From NCBI GenBank assembly GCA_900545345.1, contig UQYQ01000006.1, positions 1 to 64,000 on the forward strand: DNA of 64,000 bases, written 5' to 3'. Position numbers and translations under genes: made by a program. Shown here in pieces: positions 15,615-23,525 of the stretch. Within the stretch, counting starts at the first letter, position 1. The number at the start of each line of letters is the position of its first letter. The notes under the pieces are model-generated. The model was not told the origin of the DNA and made no database searches. It saw nothing but the letters and a program-made list of their open reading frames with translations. The DNA comes from an uncultured Ruminococcus sp. Lineage in GTDB: Bacteria; Bacillota; Clostridia; Oscillospirales; Ruminococcaceae.

Positions 15615-18600
15615 TTATTTCTCTTCTTCACCGTAAAGCTTTTGCAGTCTTAACAAATAATCATATCTGTCAGCTGCGTTCTTAACAGCGTTGTCAAAGA
15701 GCTTTTCAGCTCTTTCAGGATTTTGTCTTGCAAGAGCGTTGTATCTAACCTCACCCATGATAAAGTCTTTATAATCAGCAGTTGGAGCCTTAGAATCAAG
15801 AATAAACGGATTCTTTCCCTCTGCTCTTAGTGCTGGGTTGTATCTGTATAGATGCCAGTAACCTGCCTGAACAGCCTTCTTTTCTTCTGTTTGAGCGATT
15901 GACATTCCGCCCTTGATACCGTGGTTGATACATGGAGCATAACCGATAATTAATGAAGGACCGTTGTAAGCTTCAGCTTCGGTAATAGCCTTGATACACT
16001 GGTTGTAATCAGCACCCATAGCAACATGTGCAACATATACATAACCATAGCTCATGGCAATTCCGGCTAAGTCTTTCTTCTTAACTTCCTTACCTGCAGC
16101 AGCGAACTGTGCGATAGCACCTGTTGGAGTTGACTTAGATGACTGACCGCCTGTGTTTGAGTAAACCTCAGTATCAAATACGAAGATGTTTACATCTTCA
16201 CCCTGTGCGATAACGTGGTCAAGACCTGAGAATCCGATATCATAAGCCCAGCCGTCTCCTCCGAATACCCACATAGATTTCTTTCTCAAGAAGTCTTTGT
16301 CTTTTAGGATTTCGTCAGCAGCTTTTGTTTTAGCCTTTGTGAGTGCAGCGATTAACTCGTCAGTTGCAGCTGAGTTAGCAGCACCGTCATCAATAGTTGT
16401 CAGATAGTTATCAATAGCTTTCTTTAGAGGTGCACTCTTTGAAGTTTTCTTTAGTTCAAGAATTTTAGCAATTGCTCTTTGTCTGATAGTGTTCTGAGCT
16501 AAGAACATACCATAACCATACTCAGCGTTATCCTCGAACAATGAGTTTGCCCAAGCAGGACCCTTGCCAAGCTTGTTGGTTGTGTATGGTGTTGTAGGTG
16601 CAGAACCGCCCCAGATTGATGAACATCCTGTTGCGTTTGCAATATACATTCTGTCACCGAATAATTGAGTTATAAGCTTTGCGTATGGAGTTTCTCCGCA
16701 TCCTGCACAAGCACCTGAGAATTCAAGTAATGGCTGTTTGAACTGTGAACCCTTAACTGTTGTAGTTTTGAATTTTTCAAGAACATCAGCCTTTTCAGGA
16801 AGTGTTAATGCGTAGTTGAATACTTCTTGTTCTGCAATTTGTGACTCAAGAGGCATCATGTTAAGTGCCTTGTTGCCCTTCTTACCAGGACATACATTTA
16901 CACAAGAGCCGCATCCTGTACAGTCAAGTGCTGAAATTGTCATAACAAAGTTATAACCAGGCATACCTGTCATAGGAACTGCCTTGTCCTTAGCAAGCTG
17001 AGGAGCGTTAGCAAGCTCTTCGTCTGTCATTACAGCAGGACGAATTACAGCATGAGGGCAAACATATGAACAGAAGTTACATTGGATACAGTTTTCGCTG
17101 TTCCATGATGGAACATCAACTGCAATTCCTCTCTTCTCGAATGCTGCTGAACCCTGAGGGAAAGTACCGTCTGCCATATCAACAAATGTTGAAACAGGGA
17201 GCTTATCTCCCTCTTGAGCGTTACAAGGAATCTGAATATCATTAACAAACTTCTGAAGTGTTTTATCGTTTGTCTTAACCTTAGCCATACCCATTTTTGA
17301 GTCTTTAGCTTTCTTCCATGATTCCGGAACTTCGATTTCAACAACTTGTTCGCAGCCAGCATCGATAGCGTCATGGTTCATCTTAACGATAGCTTCACCC
17401 TTCTTTGAATAAGAAGCGGTAGCAGCGTCCTTCATATATTTAATAGCGTCGTTCATTGGAATGATACCTGAAAGCTTGAAGAATGCAGACTGTAAAACAG
17501 TGTTGATTCTGTTTCCAAGACCGATTTCCTTACCAATCTTGACACCGTTGATTGTATAGAATTTAATGTTGTTTTCTGCAATATATCTCTTAACCTGACC
17601 AGGTAAGTGTTTTTCAAGACCTGCCATATCCCATTGTGTGTTGAGAAGGAATGTTCCGCCCGGCTTGATATCAGAAACCATATCATATTTATTGATGTAC
17701 GATTCGTTATGACAAGCAACGAAATCAGCTTGGTTAATCAGATATGTTGACTTGATAGGAGTTTCACCGAATCTCAAGTGAGAAACTGTTACACCGCCTG
17801 ACTTCTTTGAGTCATATGAGAAATATGCCTGAGCATAAAGGTCTGTGTGGTCACCGATAATCTTGATAGAGTTCTTGTTAGCACCAACAGTACCGTCAGC
17901 ACCAAGTCCCCAGAACTTACAAGCAGTTGTTCCCTTAGGAGCTGAGTCAAGCTTTTCATTAGCATCAAGTGAGAGGTAAGTTACATCATCATCAATACCG
18001 ATTGTGAATTTAGGCTTAAAGCTTTCTTTCCACTCAGCATTCCAGTATACAGCCTTGATTTGTGCAGGGGTTGTATCTTTTGAACCCAGACCGTATCTTC
18101 CTGAAGCAACTGTGATGTTGTGGAACTGTGTTCCTTTAAGAGCAGCTACTACATCCAAGTATAGAGGCTCGCCCAATGCACCAGGCTCTTTTGTTCTGTC
18201 AAGAACAGAAATCTGTGTACATGTATCAGGAATAGCTTCAACTAATTTATCAGCACAGAAAGGTCTGTATAGTCTAACCTTAACAAGACCAAGCTTTGTG
18301 CCTTCTGTTGCGTTTAAATAATCAATTGTTTCTTCAATTGTGTCACAAACTGAACCCATAGCAACGATAACATGCTCAGCATCAGGTGCACCGTAGTAGT
18401 TGAAGAGTTTATAGTCTGTTCCGATCTTCTTATTAACCTTATCCATGTATTCTTCAACAATACCAGGAATAGCGTCATAGTACTTGTTACAAGCTTCACG
18501 AGCTTGGAAGAAAATATCAGGGTTCTGAGCTGTACCACGTAAAACAGGGTGCTCAGGGTTTAATGCTTTATCTCTGAAAGCTTGAATTGCTTTTTTATCA

Positions 18601-19184
18601 ACCATTTTTGCAACATCTTCTTTATCCCAGACTTCAATCTTTTGAATTTCGTGAGATGTTCTGAAACCGTCAAAGAAGTGTAAGAAAGGAACTCTTCCCT
18701 TGATTGTTGCAAGATGAGCAATTGTACCTAAATCCATAACTTCTTGAGGGTTTGTTGAACATAGCATTGCAAAACCTGTCTGACGGCATGCATAAATATC
18801 TGAGTGATCTCCGAAAATGTTAAGTGCATGTGATGCAACACAACGAGCTGAAACATGAATTACACATGGAAGCAGTTCTCCGGCAATCTTATACATATTA
18901 GGAATCATTAGAAGCAATCCCTGTGAAGCTGTATAAGTTGTTGTAAGAGCACCGGCTGCCAAAGAACCGTGAACTGTTCCTGAAGCACCTGCTTCTGATT
19001 GCATTTCCGCAACTTTAACAGGTGTATCGAAAATGTTAGTTTGACCTTTTGCAGACCACTGGTCAGTAACTTCAGCCATAACTGAAGAAGGTGTGATAGG
19101 ATAGATAGCAGCTACCTCTGTAAATGGGTATGACGCCCATGCAGCGGCATTGTTACCATCCATGGTTTTCATTTTTCTTGCCAT
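15615..19184 (-). CDS. nifJ: Pyruvate:ferredoxin (flavodoxin) oxidoreductase
   Basis: A 1189-residue single-chain PFOR that converts pyruvate and CoA to acetyl-CoA, CO2 and reduced ferredoxin, the central energy step of an anaerobe. The N-terminal TPP-pyrimidine domain begins MDGNNAAAWASYPFTEVAAIYPITPSS-like. Two 4Fe-4S motifs lie near residues 700 (CIQCNFCSYVCP) and 755 (CTGCGSCVNVCP). The TPP-binding GDGWAYDIG is near 978, and a C-terminal extension follows. The length is normal. ATG 19184 is preceded by GAGGAGG; an upstream TTG at 19202 is rejected. It is monocistronic. Confidence 0.97.
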   Translation of the reverse strand: MARKMKTMDGNNAAAWASYPFTEVAAIYPITPSSVMAEVTDQWSAKGQTNIFDTPVKVAEMQSEAGASGTVHGSLAAGALTTTYTASQGLLLMIPNMYKIAGELLPCVIHVSARCVASHALNIFGDHSDIYACRQTGFAMLCSTNPQEVMDLGTIAHLATIKGRVPFLHFFDGFRTSHEIQKIEVWDKEDVAKMVDKKAIQAFRDKALNPEHPVLRGTAQNPDIFFQAREACNKYYDAIPGIVEEYMDKVNKKIGTDYKLFNYYGAPDAEHVIVAMGSVCDTIEETIDYLNATEGTKLGLVKVRLYRPFCADKLVEAIPDTCTQISVLDRTKEPGALGEPLYLDVVAALKGTQFHNITVASGRYGLGSKDTTPAQIKAVYWNAEWKESFKPKFTIGIDDDVTYLSLDANEKLDSAPKGTTACKFWGLGADGTVGANKNSIKIIGDHTDLYAQAYFSYDSKKSGGVTVSHLRFGETPIKSTYLINQADFVACHNESYINKYDMVSDIKPGGTFLLNTQWDMAGLEKHLPGQVKRYIAENNIKFYTINGVKIGKEIGLGNRINTVLQSAFFKLSGIIPMNDAIKYMKDAATASYSKKGEAIVKMNHDAIDAGCEQVVEIEVPESWKKAKDSKMGMAKVKTNDKTLQKFVNDIQIPCNAQEGDKLPVSTFVDMADGTFPQGSAAFEKRGIAVDVPSWNSENCIQCNFCSYVCPHAVIRPAVMTDEELANAPQLAKDKAVPMTGMPGYNFVMTISALDCTGCGSCVNVCPGKKGNKALNMMPLESQIAEQEVFNYALTLPEKADVLEKFKTTTVKGSQFKQPLLEFSGACAGCGETPYAKLITQLFGDRMYIANATGCSSIWGGSAPTTPYTTNKLGKGPAWANSLFEDNAEYGYGMFLAQNTIRQRAIAKILELKKTSKSAPLKKAIDNYLTTIDDGAANSAATDELIAALTKAKTKAADEILKDKDFLRKKSMWVFGGDGWAYDIGFSGLDHVIAQGEDVNIFVFDTEVYSNTGGQSSKSTPTGAIAQFAAAGKEVKKKDLAGIAMSYGYVYVAHVAMGADYNQCIKAITEAEAYNGPSLIIGYAPCINHGIKGGMSIAQTEEKKAVQAGYWHLYRYNPALRAEGKNPFILDSKAPTADYKDFIMGEVRYNALARQNPERAEKLFDNAVKNAADRYDYLLRLQKLYGEEEK

Positions 19185-19289
19185 TTTTAAAATCCTCCTC
19201 AAAAATGTTTAGCAATGAATATTTTATTACCCGATTGAGTAAAAACTTTTAAAAATATACCGAATTAAAATCCATTACTTCAACTATAT

Positions 19290-19318
19290 ATTTTATCACA
19301 AGTTAATTTATTTGTAAA
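19290..19318 (-). promoter_or_regulatory. Promoter of nifJ
   Basis: Minus-strand TTTACA (19313-19318), 17 bases, TAAAAT (19290-19295) with an extended TG element. It gives a leader of about 100 bases. Confidence 0.65.
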
Positions 19319-19432
19319 GGCATAAAGCAGGTTTTATTGCGATTTTTGTTATTTAAATAATACTATAGAATTAAAAGTACATGCAGTAATTAATATTTTT
19401 TAATATGCTTTATTTTTTCACACGGTTACAAT

Positions 19433-19462
19433 TAAAAAACGACTTCTAGAAAAGAAGCCGTT
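19433..19462 (-). terminator. Terminator of the rpmG-rplA operon
   Basis: Stem ACGGCTTCT / AGAAGTCGT (one G-T pair) followed leftward by TTTTTT, 20 bases past the rplA stop. It shows that this operon ends with rplA rather than continuing into rplJ-rplL. Confidence 0.8.
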
Positions 19463-19481
19463 TCATATAGATTAAAAAATA

Positions 19482-20177
19482 TTAGTTTCCGTATTTTGCA
19501 ATAGAAAGCTTAATGCCAACACCCATTGTTGAAGCTACAGTCAAGCTTTTTAGGTATTGTCCTTTAAGAGCAGCCGGTCTGGCCTTAATAACTGCATCCA
19601 TTAAAGTTTCTAGGTTTTCGCCTAGCTTATCTTTACCGAATGAAGCTTTTCCGATTGGGCAGTGGATGATGTTTGATTTGTCAAGACGGTATTCGATTTT
19701 ACCGGCCTTGGCCTCAGTAACAGCCTTAGCAACATCAGGAGTAACTGTTCCTGCCTTTGGGTTAGGCATAAGTCCACGAGGTCCTAAAATCTTACCGAGA
19801 CGTCCAACAAGACCCATCATGTCAGGGCTTGCTACAACTACGTCAAAGTCCATCCAGTTTTCTTTTGTGATTTTTTCAACAAGGTCCATACCGCCAACAT
19901 ATTCAGCACCTGCTTCTTTAGCAGCGTCATATTTGTCTTCTTTACAGAAAACGCAGACCTTAACGTTTTTACCTGTACCGTTTGGTAAAACTACTGCACC
20001 ACGAACCTGCTGGTCAGCATATCGTGAATCAACGCCAAGACGAATGTGTGCTTCAATAGTTTCATCAAACTTAGCTTTTGCACCGCTGCAAGCTAACTCA
20101 AGAGCTTCAGGTGCATCATATAATTTTGACTTATCGACAGCTTTTTCGCTTTCGATATATTTCTTGCCATGTTTCAT
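19482..20177 (-). CDS. rplA: 50S ribosomal protein L1
   Basis: A 231-residue L1, binder of 23S rRNA at the L1 stalk and, in many bacteria, translational repressor of its own mRNA. The signatures GRLGKILGPRGLMPNPKAGTV and the C-terminal SLTVASTMGVGIKL are present. ATG 20177 is used because ATGAGGAGGAAAATTATA lies right in front; the frame also opens at 20195. It is the last gene of the operon. A stem-loop resembling an L1 target lies 20-75 bases upstream. Confidence 0.97.
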   Translation of the reverse strand: MKHGKKYIESEKAVDKSKLYDAPEALELACSGAKAKFDETIEAHIRLGVDSRYADQQVRGAVVLPNGTGKNVKVCVFCKEDKYDAAKEAGAEYVGGMDLVEKITKENWMDFDVVVASPDMMGLVGRLGKILGPRGLMPNPKAGTVTPDVAKAVTEAKAGKIEYRLDKSNIIHCPIGKASFGKDKLGENLETLMDAVIKARPAALKGQYLKSLTVASTMGVGIKLSIAKYGN

Positions 20178-20198
20178 TATAATTTTCCTCCTCATTAA

Positions 20199-20252
20199 GT
20201 GGTAATACCGAATTGCTTTTTCGCAAATCGGTTAGCGGAATAATCCTCCCAC
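20199..20252 (-). promoter_or_regulatory. Candidate L1-binding leader in the rplK-rplA gap
   Basis: In the minus-strand mRNA GTGGGAGG opens the element. A hairpin of ACCGATTTGC with GCAATTCGGT (9 of 10 pairs) follows, and CCAC closes a GTGG/CCAC base stem before the rplA ribosome binding site. A GTGG-type stem with an asymmetric internal loop just before rplA fits the known L1 regulatory sites that mimic 23S rRNA. Folding was done by eye only. Confidence 0.55.
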
Positions 20253-20311
20253 GATTAGAAGTCAGATTTCAGAAGCCAGAGGTCAAAGCCTTTACTTCTT
20301 CCTCGTCATTC

Positions 20312-20737
20312 TTAGTCAACAACCTCAATACCCATTGAGCGAGCTGTTCCTGCAATCATGCTCATTGCAGCTTCTTCTGAAGCGGCATTTAGGTCAGGTT
20401 TTTTCTGCTCGGCAATTTGCTTAATTTGCTCTTTTGTAATCTTTGCAACCTTTTTCTTGTTTGGCTCACCTGATGCGTGATCAATTCCGCATGCTTTCTT
20501 GATTAATACAGCAGCCGGCGGAGTTTTTGTAATAAAAGTGAATGAACGGTCAGCATAAACTGTGATTACAACAGGAATGATAAGACCTGCGTCATTTTTA
20601 GTTCTCTCGTTGAAATCCTTAGTGAATGCTCCGATGTTAATACCATGTTGTCCTAATGCAGGTCCAACCGGTGGTGCAGGTGTTGCTTTTCCTGCAGGAA
20701 TTTGTAGCTTTACATAGCCTACTACTTTTTGTGCCAT
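20312..20737 (-). CDS. rplK: 50S ribosomal protein L11
   Basis: A 141-residue L11 of the GTPase-associated centre. It has the N-terminal VKLQIPAGKATPAPPVGPALGQ-type segment and the Pro-rich C-terminal domain ending GTARSMGIEV. ATG 20737 has TATGGAGGTGCG before it, while the frame extends 20 codons upstream without support. Third-from-last position in the classical secE-nusG-rplK-rplA order is kept. Confidence 0.97.
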   Translation of the reverse strand: MAQKVVGYVKLQIPAGKATPAPPVGPALGQHGINIGAFTKDFNERTKNDAGLIIPVVITVYADRSFTFITKTPPAAVLIKKACGIDHASGEPNKKKVAKITKEQIKQIAEQKKPDLNAASEEAAMSMIAGTARSMGIEVVD

Positions 20738-20845
20738 CTTTTCGCACCTCCATAATTTGTGGTAAAGGCGAGTTAATGAATATTTTAACTCTCCCACTTG
20801 TGAAGCAAGATGTTTATATAAATCAGCTTCTTAAAAACGAATGAA

Positions 20846-21376
20846 TTAATCCAATTTTGCAACTTGCGTTATAGGCAGACTAACCGGAGTTTCCCGTCCG
20901 AACATTGATACTATAACATCAACAGTCTGTTCCTCAAGATTTACAGACTCAACTGTTCCTGTAAATCCTTCAAATGAACCGCCGGTGACGGAAATACTGT
21001 CGCCTTCCTTATAATCAACCTCAATATTAGTTGATTTAAGATCAACGCCCAAAGCTTCAACTTCAGCTTCAGTCAGTGGAATAGGTTTTGATCCCGGACC
21101 GACAAAGCCTGTAACACCTCGGGTATTTCTTACGATGTACCATGTGTCATCTGTCATAACCATTTTTACAAGCACATAGCTTGGAAAAAGCTTTCTTTCC
21201 GCTTCCTTGATTTCTCCTTCTTTTCCGACCTCGGAATAAGATTCCATAGGAACTCTTATTTCAGGAATAAGATCATGAAGCTTTCGGTTTTCAACAACCT
21301 TTTCAATATTTTGAGCTACTTTATTTTCATAGCCTGAATAGGTATGAATAACGTACCATTTAGCTTGTTCTGACAT
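20846..21376 (-). CDS. nusG: Transcription termination/antitermination protein NusG
   Basis: A 176-residue NusG that binds RNA polymerase and couples to S10 or Rho. The NGN domain begins AKWYVIHTYSGYENKVAQNI, and a C-terminal KOW domain (VDYKEGDSISVTGGSFEGF) follows a linker near residue 120. ATG 21376 is about 11 bases after GGGAGG; an upstream TTG only 2 bases away from it is less likely. It is flanked by secE and rplK in the usual order. Confidence 0.96.
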   Translation of the reverse strand: MSEQAKWYVIHTYSGYENKVAQNIEKVVENRKLHDLIPEIRVPMESYSEVGKEGEIKEAERKLFPSYVLVKMVMTDDTWYIVRNTRGVTGFVGPGSKPIPLTEAEVEALGVDLKSTNIEVDYKEGDSISVTGGSFEGFTGTVESVNLEEQTVDVIVSMFGRETPVSLPITQVAKLD

Positions 21377-21420
21377 AATCAGCAATACCTCCCGTTGTTA
21401 AAAAACCATTGTGATTTCAA

Positions 21421-21645
21421 TTACTTAAGACCAAGCAGCAGTTTAACCAGCTGTGATAATCCCAAGTCAATACCAGCCAAAACCAAACCGCATATAACGC
21501 AGATAACAAGTACGATACCTGTGTTGTTGATAACTTGGCTTCTGCTAGGCCATACAACTTTCTTGATTTCTGACTTTAAGTCTCTGAAATATTTGACGAT
21601 TTTGTTTCCGCTCTTCGGTTTAGCGGTTGTGGAATCTTTAGCCAT
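21421..21645 (-). CDS. secE: Preprotein translocase subunit SecE
   Basis: A 74-residue single-pass subunit of the SecYEG channel. The amphipathic segment YFRDLKSEIKKVVWPSRSQV is diagnostic and is followed by one membrane helix (about residues 43-65). Its partner SecY is encoded in the spc part of the ribosomal operon at 43.7 kb. RBS GAAAGGAG precedes the ATG. Confidence 0.95.
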   Translation of the reverse strand: MAKDSTTAKPKSGNKIVKYFRDLKSEIKKVVWPSRSQVINNTGIVLVICVICGLVLAGIDLGLSQLVKLLLGLK

Positions 21646-21663
21646 TATAAAAACTCCTTTCGT

Positions 21664-21813
21664 CTACTTTGTTTCTTTGTGAAGAGTGTGTTTCTTACAG
21701 TACTTGCAATGTTTCTTCATTTCAAGTCTGTCAGGATCATTCTTCTTGTTCTTCTTTGTAGCGTAGTTTCTTTGCTTACATTCTGTGCAAGCTAGTGTTA
21801 CCTTTACTCTCAT
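21664..21813 (-). CDS. rpmG: 50S ribosomal protein L33
   Basis: A 49-residue L33 beginning MRVKVTLACTEC. It is the zinc-binding form with CxxC at residues 9-12 and 36-39. GGGAGG precedes the ATG. It is the first annotated gene of the rpmG-secE-nusG-rplK-rplA operon, 18 bases before secE. Confidence 0.95.
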   Translation of the reverse strand: MRVKVTLACTECKQRNYATKKNKKNDPDRLEMKKHCKYCKKHTLHKETK

Positions 21814-21863
21814 TTCGGCACCTCCCGACGAAATTTGCGTTCCAAAAGAACGGTGAAACGCAT
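21810..21863 (-). CDS. Possible 17-codon leader ORF overlapping rpmG
   Basis: An ATG at 21863 follows GGAGGGAGG by about 9 bases. The frame reads MRFTVLLERKFRREVPK and stops in an ATGA overlap with the rpmG start codon. The overlap and double ribosome binding site suggest translational coupling, but such a short frame could be chance. Confidence 0.3.
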   Translation of the reverse strand: MRFTVLLERKFRREVPK

Positions 21864-22018
21864 GTCCAATTGCCTCCCTCCATATAGTCCGTATAACTAT
21901 ATGCCGATTGCTTTTCGGTTTGAAGTCCTTATGTGTGATTTTTTACAGCTTGACTCCGGGTTAAAAGCAAAGCCTTAAAAAATTGCACAAAAAATAGACC
22001 TCATAAAGAGGTACAACA

Positions 22019-22048
22019 ATCATACCATACTTTACAAGGTTTTGTCAA
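22019..22048 (-). promoter_or_regulatory. Promoter of rpmG-secE-nusG-rplK-rplA
   Basis: Minus-strand TTGACA (22043-22048), 18-base spacer, TATGAT (22019-22024). It leads into a leader of about 200 bases containing small hairpins (ACCTC/GAGGT right after the start, then ATATAGT/ACTATAT) but no other gene. This explains the 327-base gap 21814-22140. Confidence 0.75.
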
Positions 22049-22140
22049 GGGATTTTATACTTGTTTTAGTATTAATTTGAAAAGCACAATATATGGTGTT
22101 TAATATAGTGTTTTAAATTCTGTATATATGAGGCAGTATA

Positions 22141-23112
22141 TTATACAAAGTTGTTTTTTGTATTAGTATCTTCATCCAAAAACTCTTCAATTATATATCT
22201 CGGACGGCTTTTAGTTTCTAAAAACACTTTACCTATATATTCTCCGATAATTCCTATTGCTAAAAGCTGAAGTCCGCCTATCGCCCAGATAGATGTAATC
22301 AGAGAAGCCCATCCGCTTACCGAATGTCCTGTAAAATAGCTTATAAGAGAATATAAAAGCATAATGCCGCTGACAACAACAAAAATTATTCCCAGTGAAG
22401 ATATCATCTTGATTGGTTTTATACTAAAAGATGTTATACCGTCCAGTGCAAATGAAATCATTTTTTTCACAGGATATTTACTTTCGCCTGCAAATCTTTC
22501 TTTTCTTTCATAATAAACCCTTGCCGATTTATATCCGATAAGCGGAACAATACCTCTTAAAAACAAATTAACTTCATTAAATTCAAATAAGGCTTCAAGT
22601 GCTTTGCTTCCTAACAATCTGTAATCAGCATGATTAGGGACGATTTCCGCACCCATAAGGCTCATTATTTTATAAAATGCTTTTGCAGTTCTGCTCTTTA
22701 AAAAGCTATCTTTTTTTCTTGAACTTCTGACACCGTATACGATTTCGTTTCCTTCTTCATATTTTTTGATGAACTGATCAATTGCCTCTATATCATCCTG
22801 CAAGTCTGAATCCATAGATATAACAGCATCACATTTTCCTTTTGCACAATCAAGACCCGACAAAAGTGCATTTTGATGACCTCGGTTTCTTGACAGCTTA
22901 CAGCCGGAAAACATTTTATCATTGCGGTGTATTTCAGCGATAAGCTCCCATGTGCTGTCGGTTGAACCGTCATCAACAAAGATAACTTTACTGTCCTTAG
23001 TAATAATGTTTTCGGTCATAAGCTTCTGCATTTTTTCTTTTAATCTTTTTGATGTTTCCAAAAGAACGGAATCTTCGTTGAAGCAAGGTATAACAATGTA
23101 TAGTTTAGTCAT
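22141..23112 (-). CDS. Membrane-anchored family 2 glycosyltransferase (DPM1/GtrB-like)
   Basis: A 323-residue polyprenyl-phosphate glycosyltransferase. The GT-A domain has IPCFNED, FVDDGSTDSTW and the metal motif SMDSDLQDD near residue 100. Two C-terminal membrane helices (about 235-258 and 270-295) and the tail YIGKVFLETKSRPRYIIEE are typical of the YkcC/GtrB type. Such enzymes move a sugar from UDP- or GDP-sugar to undecaprenyl phosphate for wall or polymer decoration. RBS GCGGAGAAT is seen. Sugar and partner are not indicated by neighbours. Confidence 0.9.
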   Translation of the reverse strand: MTKLYIVIPCFNEDSVLLETSKRLKEKMQKLMTENIITKDSKVIFVDDGSTDSTWELIAEIHRNDKMFSGCKLSRNRGHQNALLSGLDCAKGKCDAVISMDSDLQDDIEAIDQFIKKYEEGNEIVYGVRSSRKKDSFLKSRTAKAFYKIMSLMGAEIVPNHADYRLLGSKALEALFEFNEVNLFLRGIVPLIGYKSARVYYERKERFAGESKYPVKKMISFALDGITSFSIKPIKMISSLGIIFVVVSGIMLLYSLISYFTGHSVSGWASLITSIWAIGGLQLLAIGIIGEYIGKVFLETKSRPRYIIEEFLDEDTNTKNNFV

Positions 23113-23228
23113 TTTATATTCTCCGCAGCAATGCTAATATATCAATTAGTTTTTAGTTAGGCAATGCCATTAATAAAATAATGCCCGAAATTTATATTGA
23201 TAATCAAATGCTTGATGAATTTTAATTG

Positions 23229-23498
23229 TTATTTTTTGAATTCATCAATATTTTTCTTTATTTGTTTGATGCAGTTTTTGCAGACTGATTTACCTTTATA
23301 AATTTTTTCTTCTCCTTTGCTAAAAGGATTATCACATAAAGCACATTTAGTTTGGTGCTTATATAAAACAATAGAATCTTCTTCTGTAAAAATTTCGACA
23401 CAATCACTGGTTGATAACTCAAGCAGTCTTCTCATTTCAATCGGAAGAGTTATTCTTCCTAATGGATCGGTATGTCTAACTATTCCTATACTTGTCAT
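23229..23498 (-). CDS. AbrB/SpoVT-type DNA-binding regulator with zinc finger
   Basis: An 89-residue protein. Residues 1-48 form a SpoVT/AbrB swapped-hairpin DNA-binding domain (GIVRHTDPLGRITLPIEMRRLLEL). The rest carries two CxxC pairs (Cys52/55 and Cys73/76), a probable zinc-binding knuckle replacing the usual AbrB dimer extension. It probably represses transition-state or stationary-phase genes, but targets are unknown. It follows proS by 27 bases and may be co-transcribed with it. AGGTGA precedes the ATG. Confidence 0.85.
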   Translation of the reverse strand: MTSIGIVRHTDPLGRITLPIEMRRLLELSTSDCVEIFTEEDSIVLYKHQTKCALCDNPFSKGEEKIYKGKSVCKNCIKQIKKNIDEFKK

Positions 23499-23525
23499 TT
23501 AAATCACCTATTCTTTTATTTTTTA

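Noticed and set aside
19513..20205. 230-codon open frame antisense to rplA
   Set aside because: A mirror of the biased codon use of a highly expressed gene; no ribosome binding site and no recognisable product.
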